NCBI GenBank assembly: GCA_944327465.1
Contig: CALVHH010000007.1
Location: 1 to 64,000 of the forward strand
Length of the DNA: 64,000 nucleotides
From: an uncultured Clostridia bacterium
GTDB lineage: Bacteria > Bacillota > Clostridia > Christensenellales > Borkfalkiaceae
Reading direction: 5' to 3'
Position numbers and translations under genes: made by a program. The notes beneath the pieces were generated by a model that searched no databases, was not told the origin of the DNA, and worked only from the letters and a program-made list of their open reading frames with translations. This document shows positions 25,395-34,341 of the stretch, in pieces (within the stretch, counting starts at the first letter, position 1; each line of letters starts with the position of its first letter).

Positions 25395-26066
25395 TTACTC
25401 TTCGCCTCCGTCCGATATTATCAGCTTCTTGGAGCCCGAAAGCACTTCGCCCTTGTATATCCAGCACTTGATGCCGAGCACGCCGAACGTGGTGTGGGCT
25501 TCGGCGAAGCCGTAGTCGATGTCTGCCCTGATGGTCTGAAGGGGAATGGAACCGTCGTGGTAGCTTTCGCTGCCGGCTATTTCCCTGCCGTCAAGACGGC
25601 CGCTGACGGCTATCTTTACGCCCTTGACGCCCGACTTGGAAACTTTGGAGAGCTGCTGCTTTATCGCTCTTCTGTAGGATACGCGCTTTTCGAGCTGCGA
25701 AGCGACGGCTTCGGCAACGAGCTGCGCGTCCTGGTCTATCTTGTCGATCTTCTTTACGTTGATGATTATTATCTTGCCGTTCGTGAGCTTGGAAAGACCC
25801 TTCTTTATCACCTCTATCTCCGAGCCCGCCTTGCCGATGAGCACGCCGGGACGACCGGTGTAGATGGTGACTTCTATCTTGTTTGCCGCTCTTACGATGA
25901 AGATTTTGGATATTGCCGCGTCGTAATACTTGCTCTTTATGAAATTGCGGATGACGTTGTCTTCCTTGAGCTGTTTGCCGAAATCCTTTTTATCGGCATA
26001 CCACTGGGTGCTCCAGGGGGCGATTACGCCTACTCTTAAACCGTGAGGATTAACTTTCTGTCCCAT
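25395..26066 (-). CDS. rpsC: 30S ribosomal protein S3
   Basis: The 223-aa product starts [15 protein letters not shown], has the KH domain ([20 protein letters not shown]) and the C-terminal mRNA-entry domain ([20 protein letters not shown]). It stops 1 bp before the rplP start, so translation is probably coupled. Confidence 0.97.
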   Translation of the reverse strand: MGQKVNPHGLRVGVIAPWSTQWYADKKDFGKQLKEDNVIRNFIKSKYYDAAISKIFIVRAANKIEVTIYTGRPGVLIGKAGSEIEVIKKGLSKLTNGKIIIINVKKIDKIDQDAQLVAEAVASQLEKRVSYRRAIKQQLSKVSKSGVKGVKIAVSGRLDGREIAGSESYHDGSIPLQTIRADIDYGFAEAHTTFGVLGIKCWIYKGEVLSGSKKLIISDGGEE

Positions 26067-26082
26067 TTACTCAACTTCTCCT

Positions 26083-26472
26083 TTAAATTTCCTTAGCATC
26101 GAGTATTACCGTGATGTGGCTCGTTCTCTTGAGGATGGCGTGGCCGCGTCCCTTGGAGACGGGCTGCATTCTCTTGAGATGAGGACCGCCGTCGGCAAAT
26201 GTTTCTGCTACGTACAGATCCGACCTGTCCATGCCGAAGTTGTGTTCGGCATTGGCGGCGGCGCTCAAAAGCACCTTCTTTACATCTTCGCTGCCGCCCT
26301 TGTTGCAATAGCTGAGTATTGCAGCGGCATCCTCGACGCTCTTGCCCCTGATAAGAGCAAGCACGGTCCTTACCTTGTAGGGTGATATCCTGATATACTT
26401 TGCCGTCGCGTAAGGACGCTTATCCTTGGTGGCGGCAATCTTTTCCGTCTTTTTCTTCATATTGCTTGCCAT
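26083..26472 (-). CDS. rplV: 50S ribosomal protein L22
   Basis: The 129-aa product contains AKYIRISPYKVRTVLALIRG and the long beta-hairpin tip reaching into the exit tunnel (RMQPVSKGRGHAILKRTSHI). A lysine-rich N-terminal extension of about 20 residues precedes the core. Confidence 0.97.
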   Translation of the reverse strand: MASNMKKKTEKIAATKDKRPYATAKYIRISPYKVRTVLALIRGKSVEDAAAILSYCNKGGSEDVKKVLLSAAANAEHNFGMDRSDLYVAETFADGGPHLKRMQPVSKGRGHAILKRTSHITVILDAKEI

Positions 26473-26485
26473 TTTTTATTTCTCC

Positions 26486-26758
26486 TTACTTCTTGACGGT
26501 CTTTGCCGCGTGGCCTTTGAAGGTCCTGGTGGGAGCGAACTCGCCGAGCTTGCAGCCTACCATGTCTTCGGTGACATACACGGGCACGTGCTTCCTGCCG
26601 TCGTATACGGCTATGGTGTGGCCTACGAACTGAGGGAAGATAGTCGTTGCGCGCGACCAGGTCTTTACGACCTTTTTCTCGCCCGAGGCGTTCATTGCTT
26701 CTATTCTCGACATAAGCCTTTCTTCGTAATAAGGCCCTTTCTTAACGCTTCTTGACAT
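26486..26758 (-). CDS. rpsS: 30S ribosomal protein S19
   Basis: The 90-aa product starts [20 protein letters not shown] and contains [20 protein letters not shown] and [17 protein letters not shown], the standard S19 sequence. It sits in the 30S head with S13. Confidence 0.97.
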   Translation of the reverse strand: MSRSVKKGPYYEERLMSRIEAMNASGEKKVVKTWSRATTIFPQFVGHTIAVYDGRKHVPVYVTEDMVGCKLGEFAPTRTFKGHAAKTVKK

Positions 26759-26775
26759 TTTCTATCCTCCGACTG

Positions 26776-27603
26776 TTAGTTTATCCTCTTCAAGATATAC
26801 TTGGAAGTGGGGTTCTTCTTCTTTCTCGTCTTGTAGCCGAGCGCGGGCTTGCCCCAAGGGGTCATGGGACCTGCATGGCCGACGGGTGACTTGCCTTCGC
26901 CGCCGCCGTGAGGGTGGTCGTTGGGGTTCATGACCGAACCGCGGACGGTAGGTCTTACGCCGAGGTAACGAGTCTTGCCCGCCTTACCCAGGGAGATTAT
27001 CTCGTGTTCGAGATTGCCCACCTGACCGATGGTCGCCTTGCACTTTACGGATACCAGCCTCATTTCGCCCGAGGGCATCTTTAAGGTGGCGTATGCGCCT
27101 TCCTTTGCCATTATCTGCGCGGATATGCCGGCTGCCCTGGCTATCTGCGCGCCCCTGCCGGGCTTGAGCTCGATGGCGTGCACGACGGTACCTACGGGGA
27201 TGTCTGCAAGAGCGAGGCAGTTGCCCGCCTTGATGTCCGCCGTGGGACCGGAGAGCACCTTGTCGCCTACGTTGAGTCCTACGGGCGCGAGGATGTACCT
27301 CTTTTCGCCGTCGGCGTATACGACGAGCGCGATGTTTGCCGACCTGTTGGGGTCGTACTGTATGGACTTGACCGTTGCGGGTATGCCGTCCTTATTGCGC
27401 TTGAAGTCGATTATTCTGTATTTTACGCGGTTGCCGCCGCCGATGTGGCGAACGGTTATTCTGCCGGTGTTGTTTCTGCCGCCCGTCTTTCTCTTGTCGT
27501 GAAGAAGGCTCTTTTCGGGCTTATCCCCCGAAAGCTCCGTGTAGGCGGAGACCGTCATGAAACGACGGGAAGGGGATGTCGGTTTATATCTTTTTACTGC
27601 CAT
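26776..27603 (-). CDS. rplB: 50S ribosomal protein L2
   Basis: The 275-aa product starts [20 protein letters not shown] and carries the conserved C-terminal [20 protein letters not shown] region, including the histidine near the peptidyl-transferase centre. It lies between rplW and rpsS. Confidence 0.98.
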   Translation of the reverse strand: MAVKRYKPTSPSRRFMTVSAYTELSGDKPEKSLLHDKRKTGGRNNTGRITVRHIGGGNRVKYRIIDFKRNKDGIPATVKSIQYDPNRSANIALVVYADGEKRYILAPVGLNVGDKVLSGPTADIKAGNCLALADIPVGTVVHAIELKPGRGAQIARAAGISAQIMAKEGAYATLKMPSGEMRLVSVKCKATIGQVGNLEHEIISLGKAGKTRYLGVRPTVRGSVMNPNDHPHGGGEGKSPVGHAGPMTPWGKPALGYKTRKKKNPTSKYILKRIN

Positions 27604-27618
27604 TTTTCAATCCTCCTG

Positions 27619-27909
27619 TCAGGATAACGAATCGAAGAACTCAATCGTCTTGGAGTCAGCCTTGAGCTGTACGATAGCCTTCTTGTAGTCGGGGGTGTAG
27701 CCCGCGGTCCTGCCCATTCTTTTGAGCTTGCCTTTGCAGTTTACGGTGTTGACGCTTTCAACGTCTACCTTGAACAGTTTTTCGACGGCTTCCTTTATCT
27801 GCGTCTTGTTTGCAGACTTTGCCACCACGAAGGTGTACTTTTTATCTGCAATGCCGTCGTATCCCTTTTCGGTGAGAAGGGGTCTTATAATGATGTCCTG
27901 AGCTAACAT
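27619..27909 (-). CDS. rplW: 50S ribosomal protein L23
   Basis: The 96-aa product has [20 protein letters not shown] and [20 protein letters not shown], standard for L23 at the tunnel exit. Its ATG shares one base with the rplD stop, so the two genes are translationally coupled. Confidence 0.97.
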   Translation of the reverse strand: MLAQDIIIRPLLTEKGYDGIADKKYTFVVAKSANKTQIKEAVEKLFKVDVESVNTVNCKGKLKRMGRTAGYTPDYKKAIVQLKADSKTIEFFDSLS

Positions 27910-28535
27910 TATTCTCCGTAAACCTCCTCTATCTTCTTGACTGCCGCCTGAGTTAAGACGACCTTTGCATTTGCAACTACCTCGTAAGTGGATATCTGCT
28001 CCACGGGGAGGGTGGTGAGCTTTTCAAGGTTGCTTGCCGCACGGATGACCTTTTCGTCGGCGTTGTCCATTACGACGACGGCGGTCTTGTCAAGGCCGAG
28101 TGCCTTTTTGAACGCAGCCATCTCCTTGGTCTTGCCTTCGTTTACGGCAAGTTTGTCGATGACGATGAGCTCGCCGTCGGCGACCTTTTTGGAGAGCGCG
28201 GACATGAGGGCGGCAACCTTTGCCTTCTTGTTCATATCCTTGGAAAAATCCCTGCTCTTGGGCGCGAATACCACGCCGCCCTTTATCCACTGGGGTGCGC
28301 GGATGGAACCCTGACGGGCATTGCCCGTGCCCTTCTGCCTCCAGGGCTTGCGGCCGCCGCCCCTTACTTCGGTACGCGTGAGGGTGGACTTTGTGCCCTG
28401 TCTTTGGTTGGCAAGGCGGGTAACTACCGCCTGGTGAATGAGTTCTTCTCTGTATTCGGCGCCGAAAACCTTTTCGGAAAGCTCCATGGAGCCGGCTTCG
28501 GTACCGTCCATTTTATATACTTTAATGCTGGGCAT
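27909..28535 (-). CDS. rplD: 50S ribosomal protein L4
   Basis: The 208-aa product contains the exit-tunnel loop [20 protein letters not shown] followed by [17 protein letters not shown] and a C-terminal Rossmann-like part. In enterobacteria L4 represses the S10 operon. An attenuator in the S10 leader here invites the same question, though mechanisms differ in Firmicutes. Confidence 0.97.
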   Translation of the reverse strand: MPSIKVYKMDGTEAGSMELSEKVFGAEYREELIHQAVVTRLANQRQGTKSTLTRTEVRGGGRKPWRQKGTGNARQGSIRAPQWIKGGVVFAPKSRDFSKDMNKKAKVAALMSALSKKVADGELIVIDKLAVNEGKTKEMAAFKKALGLDKTAVVVMDNADEKVIRAASNLEKLTTLPVEQISTYEVVANAKVVLTQAAVKKIEEVYGE

Positions 28536-28549
28536 TTTTAAAGTCCTCC

Positions 28550-29179
28550 TTATTTAACGGTATCGTTGATGGTGACTACGCTGCCGTCGGGTCCGGGAAC
28601 GGAACCCTTGATGAGTATGCAGTTCCTTTCAACGTCCACCCTTACCACTTCAAGGTTCTGGATGGTGACGTTTTCGTGACCGTACTGACCTGCGAGGTGC
28701 TTGTTCTTGAACACCCTCGAAGGCGAGCTGTTTGCGCCCATGGAACCGGGCTCCCTGTGTACGGGGCCGACGCCGTGCGTTTCCTTTAAGCGGTGCTGGT
28801 TCCACCTCTTGATGACGCCGCTGTAGCCGTGACCCTTGGTGACGCCGTGAACGTCTACCTTGTCGCCGGCGGCAAACACGTCTGCCTTTACCTCGCCGCC
28901 TACCGCATACGACGAAAGGTCGTCGAGCCTGAATTCTTTGAGCACCTTGCAGGGCTCTACGCCCGCCTTTTTGAACTGGCCGAGCTGGGGCTTGGTGAGA
29001 GATTTTTCGTTCGTCTTGTCAAAACCGAGCTTCAAAGCGGAATAGCCGTCTTTTTCTACAGTTTTGATCTGAACGACGGGGCAGGGACCTGCCTCGATGA
29101 CGGTCACGGGTATGACCTTGCCGTCTGCCGTAAATACCTGCGTCATGCCGGCTTTACGACCGATGATTGCTTTAATCAT
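28550..29179 (-). CDS. rplC: 50S ribosomal protein L3
   Basis: The 209-aa product starts [20 protein letters not shown] and contains [19 protein letters not shown] and [20 protein letters not shown], the extension near the peptidyl-transferase centre. It is separated from rpsJ by an unusually long 140-bp spacer. Confidence 0.97.
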   Translation of the reverse strand: MIKAIIGRKAGMTQVFTADGKVIPVTVIEAGPCPVVQIKTVEKDGYSALKLGFDKTNEKSLTKPQLGQFKKAGVEPCKVLKEFRLDDLSSYAVGGEVKADVFAAGDKVDVHGVTKGHGYSGVIKRWNQHRLKETHGVGPVHREPGSMGANSSPSRVFKNKHLAGQYGHENVTIQNLEVVRVDVERNCILIKGSVPGPDGSVVTINDTVK

Positions 29180-29319
29180 AATGTTAAAGTTCCTCCGAAT
29201 TTATTTTTACCGTTGATACCGCGTATCCGAGTAGCGCCGGGCACATACACATATATATATTTATGTTAATGCATATCCGCACGTCGGCACGGAGCCGTAG
29301 AGTATCGTGGATTGTTTAC
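29180..29319 (-). other. Unusually long spacer between rpsJ and rplC
   Basis: 140 bp without an ORF. An AT run of alternating ATATAT lies in the middle, flanked by GC-rich segments (GGCTCCGTGCC, GCCCGGCGC). GGAGGAAC for rplC stands at its end. No firm promoter is seen. Confidence 0.4.
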
Positions 29320-29619
29320 TTAGAGCTTTATTTTGATATCTACGCCGGCGGGAAGATGGACGGTGTCCAGAAGCTTTGCATTGGGGGTGTAGATGTCGAT
29401 TATCCTCTTATAGGTGCGCTGTTCGAACTGTTCGCGGCTGTCCTTGTACTTGTGGGGGCTCCTGAGTATGGTGATTATCTCGCGCTCGGTGGGAAGGGGT
29501 ATGGGACCGGATATCTTGGCGCCGCTCTTCTTCATCGTTTCAACTATCCTCGACGCTGCGAGATCTACGAGTTCGTGATCGTAAGCCACAAGTTTGATTC
29601 TGATTTTCTGTCCTGCCAT
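29320..29619 (-). CDS. rpsJ: 30S ribosomal protein S10
   Basis: The 99-aa product reads [40 protein letters not shown] and [20 protein letters not shown], the canonical S10, also a NusG/NusB partner in transcription. It is the first gene of the long ribosomal operon behind an attenuated leader. AAAGGAG precedes the ATG. Confidence 0.97.
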   Translation of the reverse strand: MAGQKIRIKLVAYDHELVDLAASRIVETMKKSGAKISGPIPLPTEREIITILRSPHKYKDSREQFEQRTYKRIIDIYTPNAKLLDTVHLPAGVDIKIKL

Positions 29620-29854
29620 TTTATTCTCCTTTTATACTAACAAAAATTTGATTTGAGTCGCGTCAACTTATCCGTGTGTATCGCGCTTTTAACATCAAAA
29701 AACGCCATTTTATGGCGCAGTTAACAAAAGCCACGGTTAGTCGCAGGAGTCAAGCCCCTACATTTGTCAGCGTAAATTATCTTTTCCCCGCAGCTTCAAG
29801 GGGAATTTAAAGTAACTTTACGCCTCATCCCTATACACACGTTTTTCAACACGC
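29620..29854 (-). promoter_or_regulatory. S10 operon leader with internal attenuator
   Basis: About 235 nt lie between the transcription start and rpsJ. The leader contains a hairpin TTCCCCTTGAAGCTGCGGGGAA-like stem near 29785-29810 and an intrinsic terminator (29697-29717) well before the first gene. This suggests autogenous control by conditional termination. No ORF is present. Confidence 0.55.
29697..29717 (-). terminator. Attenuator hairpin in the S10 leader
   Basis: CGCCAT-AAA-ATGGCG followed by TTTTTTGATG on the minus strand. It is about 80 nt upstream of rpsJ, so it must be conditional for the operon to be expressed. Confidence 0.65.
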
Positions 29855-29860
29855 CTGACT

Positions 29861-29889
29861 ATTATATTATAATCGCCCGCCGCTGTCAA
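29861..29889 (-). promoter_or_regulatory. S10 operon promoter
   Basis: Perfect consensus on the minus strand: TTGACA (29884-29889), 17-nt spacer, TATAAT (29861-29866). It drives about 16 kb of translation genes. Confidence 0.88.
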
Positions 29890-30228
29890 CTGTTTTGAGC
29901 AATTTTTTTTGCGGAAACGGGCGGTTTTTTGCCCTTTTTTGCGCCATTTGGGGCAGTTTTTTGCTATTTTTGTAGCGAACGGACATTTTAGTGCCGTTCG
30001 CCCGCCGACAACACAATATATTGACTTTCGGTTGGCTTTTAATACCCATTTGCGCCGCAAAAAAATACCTTGTCCAACCGCAAAAAAATGTATTATATTT
30101 TCTTATGTTAATTTGAAAATGTTATATAGCAGACATTTTGAACTTTGATAACAGAAATTTTTGTGAGCGATTATCAAATAGTGCAGTTTGACAAGCAAAA
30201 TTTCACCTTTACAGGCGCGGAGAGACGC
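29890..30228. other. AT-rich intergenic region without a gene
   Basis: No credible ORF. It includes an inverted repeat GCGAACGG(ACATTTTAGTG)CCGTTCGC near 29973-30001, possibly a terminator remnant, and widely spaced arms CGGTTGG/CCAACCG around 30027-30081 that could fold a long hairpin. Confidence 0.5.
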
Positions 30229-30535
30229 CCGGAGAAATCCTACAGCGAGGCTCGGCGGCGCGCCATTTTGTCCGTCGCTGTCGCTCCGAGATTTCTCCAC
30301 GCGCTCGGCTTACAGCCTCGCTTGGTCGAAATGACAAAAGGGAAAGGCGCGTCGAAATGACAAAAGGAAATTTGCACTTCTGTCGAAACGACAAAAGGAG
30401 ACTTGCGCTTGGTCGAAATAACAAAAAGGGGAAGCCCGGTCGACTTTCCCGCCCCGTCATTTCGACTAAGCCGCGGCGGGCTCCCGCCCGCCGCGGCGCA
30501 CGGAGAAATCTGACCGCATAGCGCGGTCGACCGAA
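30229..30535. repeat. Dispersed intergenic repeat, copy 1, with tandem 17-mers
   Basis: It shares the blocks CCGAGATTTCTCC, CGCTCGGC-TAC-GCCTCGCTTGG and GTCGAAATGACAAAAGG with regions near 33.97 and 44.8 kb. Four degenerate copies of GTCGAAATGACAAAAGG occur at 30325, 30351, 30382 and 30412, 26-31 bp apart. A GC-rich hairpin with 12-bp arms (30470-30481/30486-30497) and another GGAGAAATCTG follow. It looks like a non-coding mobile or REP-like element. Confidence 0.65.
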
Positions 30536-30547
30536 GGAAGGCTCCCT

Positions 30548-30578
30548 TTAGCAAGGGCGTGCACGGAGTCCTTGCTAA
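30548..30578. repeat. Inverted repeat upstream of hsp20
   Basis: TTAGCAAGG-N13-CCTTGCTAA, extended by flanking CCCT/AGGGG pairs. It superficially resembles the CIRCE heat-shock operator (TTAGCACTC-N9-GAGTGCTAA), but the inner bases and spacing differ, and it lies ~100 bp upstream of the likely hsp20 promoter. It may instead belong to the repeat element. Confidence 0.45.
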
Positions 30579-30739
30579 AGGGGCTCGTGGAGAGGTCGAC
30601 GACACCGCGCAAAATATTTTCCGGGCGCGGCGTTTTAAATGCTTTGAACGGCGTTATAATAATAGTGAACAAACAAGGAAGCCCCGATAAAGACTCCCCG
30701 AAGGTTTGAAAATATTTGAATTTAAAGGAGATTTTTATT

Positions 30740-31156
30740 ATGAAAAATTATGGTCTTTCCAAGAGAAACAACAACTATGACTTATTCGACGCGTTCGACG
30801 ACTTCTTCCGCCCCGTGTTCTATGACGAGGTCAACGACCTTAAAACAAATATAAAGGAGACGGACGACAGCTACGAGCTGGACGTTGAAATGCCCGGCTA
30901 CGCCAAGAACCAGATCAAACTTTCGCTTGAAAACGGTTATCTCACGATAAGCGCAAGTAAGGAAAGCAAGGAGGAGGACAAGAACAAGCACTATGTAAGG
31001 AAAGAGATTTCCGAAAGCTGTTCAAGGAGCTACTATGTAGGCGACGACGTACAGCAGGAGGACATTAAAGCCAAGTACGACAACGGCATACTTTCGGTAT
31101 GCGTGCCCAAGAGCCAGCCCAAGCGCATAGAGAGCAAGTTCATAGACATAGAGTGA
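30740..31156 (+). CDS. Hsp20/alpha-crystallin family small heat-shock protein
   Basis: The 138-aa product has an alpha-crystallin domain (residues ~38-130): TNIKETDDSYELDVEMPGYA, LENGYLTISASKE and YDNGILSVCVPK, ending in a short charged tail. Such proteins bind unfolding proteins without ATP. The start at 30740 follows AAAGGAG. A TATAAT at 30655-30660 lacks a good -35. A terminator follows at 31202. It is a single-gene unit. Confidence 0.93.
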   Translation: MKNYGLSKRNNNYDLFDAFDDFFRPVFYDEVNDLKTNIKETDDSYELDVEMPGYAKNQIKLSLENGYLTISASKESKEEDKNKHYVRKEISESCSRSYYVGDDVQQEDIKAKYDNGILSVCVPKSQPKRIESKFIDIE

Positions 31157-31201
31157 TGCCGCGAAGATTTGAGCGGCTTTGATAAAATTTAAGACCCCTT
31201 T

Positions 31202-31240
31202 GCGGTGGGTCGCCAGGATCAGGCGACCCGCCGCTTTTTC
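31202..31240 (+). terminator. Terminator of hsp20
   Basis: Thirteen-base arms (GCGGTGGGTCGCC/GGCGACCCGCCGC, one G-T pair) with a 7-nt loop, then TTTTTC. Confidence 0.75.
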
Positions 31241-31362
31241 TTTAAACGGGAAAATTGTGCGGCGCAAAAATTTACCGCGGCAAAGTTCGCCTTAAATATG
31301 TTTGCTTTTGACGGCGTTCGGTTATATAATATGGTAAATATAATATTAAGGAAGTGTTTTAA

Positions 31363-32424
31363 ATGGTAAAGATAGATATCTTTTCGGGATTTTTGGGCGC
31401 GGGCAAGACTACGCTCATAAAAAAGCTGATAAAGGAAGCCTATGCGGGCGAAAAGCTGGTGCTGATCGAAAACGAATTCGGCGAAATAGGCGTCGACGGC
31501 GGCTTTATGCAGGAAGCCGGCATAACGGTAAACGAACTCAACTCAGGCTGCATATGCTGTTCGCTGGTGGGCGACTTTGCCAAGGCGTTGAAGCAGGTGG
31601 ACGAGCAGTACAGCCCCGACAGGATACTAATTGAACCTTCGGGCGTGGGCAAACTTTCGGACGTGGCTAAGGCGGTTGAAAGAGCAAACCTTGCCGACGC
31701 AAAAATAAATTCCATGACTACCGTGGTGGATGCGAACAAGTGCAGGATGTACATGAAGAACTTTGGCGAGTTCTTCAACGACCAGATAGAGAGCGCCGCC
31801 TGCATAGTATTCAGCCATGCCGACGTGGCTAGCGAGGAAAAGCTTGCCAAAGCCGTGGAACTCGTGCGCGGGCACAACCCGAGCGCCACGATAGTCACCA
31901 CAGATTTGAAGAGTCTGGACGGTAAGGAAATCCTTAATGCAATGGAGCACACCTCCACCCTTGCCGGCGAGCTTGCAAAGCTGGCGCGGGAAGTGCAGGA
32001 CGAGCACGAACACTGCCACCACGAGCATGACCACGAGCATGAGCACGAGCATGAACACGAGCATGAGCACGAGCACCATCATCACGGGGACGGCGAGTGC
32101 TGCTGCCACGAGCATGAACATGAACATGAGCATCATCACCATCACGCCGACGAGGTATTCACGAGCTGGGGCAGGGAGACGAGCAAAAAGTTCACCGCCG
32201 AAGAGCTTGAAGAGATGCTTGCAAAGCTTTCGGACGCGGTATGCTACGGCACTGTACTGAGGGCAAAGGGCATTGTAGAGGGCGAAAACGGAAAGTGGCT
32301 GCACTTTGACTACGTGCCCGGCGAAACGGACGTGCGCGAGGGCGCACCCGTATACACGGGCAGGCTGTGCGTAATAGGCAGCAAGCTCGACGAAGAGGAA
32401 CTTGAAGAGCTGTTCGGAGTTTAA
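31363..32424 (+). CDS. COG0523 (CobW/ZNG1-type) GTPase with histidine-rich metal loop
   Basis: The 353-aa product is a G3E-family GTPase: Walker A GFLGAGKTT (residues 9-17), ENEFGEIGVDGG, the metal-binding CxCC motif in NSGCICCSL (~65), LIEPSGVGK and a C-terminal CobW_C region. Between them (~214-262) lies a run of about 50 residues that is almost only His, Glu, Asp and Cys, clearly a metal-binding stretch. Family members act as zinc (or cobalt) insertases or allocation factors. The gene is followed 8 bp later by a second, fused G3E protein. AAGGAAG precedes the ATG. Confidence 0.9.
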   Translation: MVKIDIFSGFLGAGKTTLIKKLIKEAYAGEKLVLIENEFGEIGVDGGFMQEAGITVNELNSGCICCSLVGDFAKALKQVDEQYSPDRILIEPSGVGKLSDVAKAVERANLADAKINSMTTVVDANKCRMYMKNFGEFFNDQIESAACIVFSHADVASEEKLAKAVELVRGHNPSATIVTTDLKSLDGKEILNAMEHTSTLAGELAKLAREVQDEHEHCHHEHDHEHEHEHEHEHEHEHHHHGDGECCCHEHEHEHEHHHHHADEVFTSWGRETSKKFTAEELEEMLAKLSDAVCYGTVLRAKGIVEGENGKWLHFDYVPGETDVREGAPVYTGRLCVIGSKLDEEELEELFGV

Positions 32425-32432
32425 AGAGCGCC

Positions 32433-33386
32433 ATGCAGGACGTTAACGTATTTTTATTCCTGGGTTTTTTGGAGAGCGGCAAGACGAAGTTTATACAGGA
32501 AACTTTGGAAGACCCGCGCATGGAGAACGGCGAGCGCACGCTGTTATTGGTGTGCGAGGAGGGCGAAGAGGAATACGAGCCCAAAAAGTTCGCCGTTAAA
32601 AATGTTGCAATAGAGCGGATCGAGGACAGGGAGCACCTGAACGAGTACACCCTGAACTATCTTACCAAAAAGTACCGCGCCGAGCGCGTAGTTGTGGAAT
32701 ACAACGGAACGTGGATGTTGCAGGACTTTTTTGACGCAATGCCGGAAAGCTGGGTGATAAACCAGATGATGACGTTTGCCGACGCGAACACGTTTTTGAG
32801 CCACAACCGGAACATGCGCCAGCTTGTATACGACAAGATATACATGACGCAGATGGTGGTGTTCAACCGGTTCAAGGGCGAAATGTCCAAAGAGCAGTTC
32901 CACAAGATAGTGCGCGGCATTACGCGGCGGGCGGACATCGTATACGAATATATAGGCGGAAAAGCCGAATTCGACGACACCGTAGACCCCATGCCCTACG
33001 ACATGGACGCGCCGGTAATAGAGATAGAGGACAGGGATTTTGCGCTGTTTTACCGCGACCTTTCGGAAAATCCTTCTGCCTACGCGGGCAAGACGGTGCG
33101 CTTCAAGGGCATGGCTGCGGTCTCCAAAAAAGTGCCGCAGGGCTTTATAGTAATAGGCAGGTACATAATGACCTGCTGCGAAGCCGACATAGCTTACGAC
33201 GGCTTTGCGCTGAAGACAGACGGCAAAGCGACGGACGTAAAGACAAAGGACTGGCTGAACGTGACGGCAAAGATAAGCTTTGGCTACAACGCCGTATACC
33301 GCGGCGAGGGACCCATACTCGAAGCTATCGAAATAGAAAAGTGCGACCCTCTGCCCGCCGACGAAATCGTGGCTACATTTTATTGA
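32433..33386 (+). CDS. G3E GTPase-like protein fused to a DUF1980-type domain
   Basis: The 317-aa product begins with a G3E-like GTPase domain (GFLESGKTKF as Walker A, residues ~10-20; VVVEYNGTWMLQDFF; FNRFKGE). It lacks the CxCC motif and the His-rich loop of its neighbour. Residues ~205-317 resemble the C-terminal domain of DUF1980 (TIGR03943/YcgQ-type) proteins: YAGKTVRFKGMAAVSKKVPQ, FIVIGRYIMTCCEADIA, WLNVTAKI. Those domains normally accompany membrane permeases. Coupling to the upstream COG0523 gene suggests metal, probably zinc, homeostasis. The fusion call rests on motif reading only. Confidence 0.7.
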   Translation: MQDVNVFLFLGFLESGKTKFIQETLEDPRMENGERTLLLVCEEGEEEYEPKKFAVKNVAIERIEDREHLNEYTLNYLTKKYRAERVVVEYNGTWMLQDFFDAMPESWVINQMMTFADANTFLSHNRNMRQLVYDKIYMTQMVVFNRFKGEMSKEQFHKIVRGITRRADIVYEYIGGKAEFDDTVDPMPYDMDAPVIEIEDRDFALFYRDLSENPSAYAGKTVRFKGMAAVSKKVPQGFIVIGRYIMTCCEADIAYDGFALKTDGKATDVKTKDWLNVTAKISFGYNAVYRGEGPILEAIEIEKCDPLPADEIVATFY

Positions 33387-33402
33387 ATTTATTGCGACCC
33401 GC

Positions 33403-33447
33403 AGAGAGGGGGCGCACGGCATCCGCCGTGCGCCCCCTCTCTTTTGC
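33403..33447 (+). terminator. Terminator of the GTPase operon
   Basis: Perfect 18-bp arms (33403-33420 and 33425-33442) with loop ATCC, then TTTTG. Confidence 0.88.
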
Positions 33448-33506
33448 ACGCAAAAAGTATAACCGAGGTCTGCGGCGGCAATAATGAGATACATCGGGAG
33501 GAGCGT

Positions 33507-33926
33507 ATGCGTACCATAAAACTTGCCGCAATACTTATGATTGCCGCCGCCGTATGCGCGGCGGCGGTGTCGCTGCCCAAGCGCACGGCGTTCGAATGCG
33601 GGCAGAGCTACACGTTTTACACAGGCAGTTCGTCTTCAAACTGCCGCATAGTGACGGCTGCGGACAACGCCGCGCTGGTGCTGCTCACGCTCGGGGAAGT
33701 GCGCGGCGAGGCGACCACTTACACACGGCTGGACGTGGCGGAATTTTTATCGGGCGTCAACGGGCGGGTGCTGTTCGTCGAAGAGCTTTCGGACAGCGTG
33801 AACTACTACTGCGCCGCCGACCTGCCCTACTCCGCCGAGCTGTACGGAATGGAGATAAACCTGCACATAAGCGTGCGCGACGACGGCGTGACGGTGGCTT
33901 CGCCCATTATTTTCGGCGGATACTGA
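33507..33926 (+). CDS. Secreted or membrane-anchored protein, possibly YwmB-like
   Basis: The 139-aa product starts with an N-terminal hydrophobic segment (IKLAAILMIAAAVCAAAVSL) and has a small alpha/beta domain with VRGEATTYTRLDVAEFLS, DSVNYYCAADLPYSAELYGM and INLHISVRDDGVTVASPIIF near the end. That closing pattern reminds me of YwmB-type proteins, and the next gene is SpoIIQ-like, as near ywmB in Bacillus. The assignment is tentative. GGGAGGAG precedes the ATG at 33507; longer upstream starts are not supported. Confidence 0.55.
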   Translation: MRTIKLAAILMIAAAVCAAAVSLPKRTAFECGQSYTFYTGSSSSNCRIVTAADNAALVLLTLGEVRGEATTYTRLDVAEFLSGVNGRVLFVEELSDSVNYYCAADLPYSAELYGMEINLHISVRDDGVTVASPIIFGGY

Positions 33927-33962
33927 CAAAAACGGCATGCCCGGCAGGCTCCTACGCCCTTG

Positions 33963-34185
33963 TCATTTCTCCATGCGCCGCGGCGGGCAAAGCCCGCCGC
34001 GGCGCATGGAGAAATCTGTCTTTATGGCTCGGTCGAACCCTTTTGTCCGTCGCTTACGCTCCGAGATTTCTCCGCTCCGCACTACGTGCTTCGGTCGAAA
34101 TGACAAAAGGGGGATATGGTCGACTATCCCGCCCTTGGCATTTAAAGCGCAGTCGAGAAATCTGACTTTATGGCGTGGTCGACAA
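33963..34185. repeat. Dispersed intergenic repeat, copy 2
   Basis: It begins with a perfect 23-bp inverted repeat (33966-33988/33992-34014, loop AAA), then GTCCGTCGCTTACGCTCCGA, GATTTCTCC and GGTCGAAATGACAAAAGG, all shared with the copy near 30.3 kb. It fills most of the 415-bp gap between the two neighbouring genes; no ORF is present. Confidence 0.65.
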
Positions 34186-34341
34186 TCGTCAAACGCAATT
34201 GAAAATTGCCGCATGAATTTTAGCGGCACAGCCGCCGCGTGAACACCCCGCGAAATTGATTGATTTGCAGGTATATTCTACGAAAATGCGGGCAATAAAT
34301 TATTTGCGGACGACAACAGCCGCGTAAAAGGAGATAAAATT

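Noticed and set aside
30325..30429. Four GTCGAAATGACAAAAGG repeats as a CRISPR array
   Set aside because: Units are 17 bp, degenerate, with 9-14 bp spacers of low complexity, and no cas genes are present.
32005..32150. DNA repeat of GAGCAT/CACGAG words
   Set aside because: It encodes the in-frame His/Glu stretch of the GTPase and needs no separate explanation.
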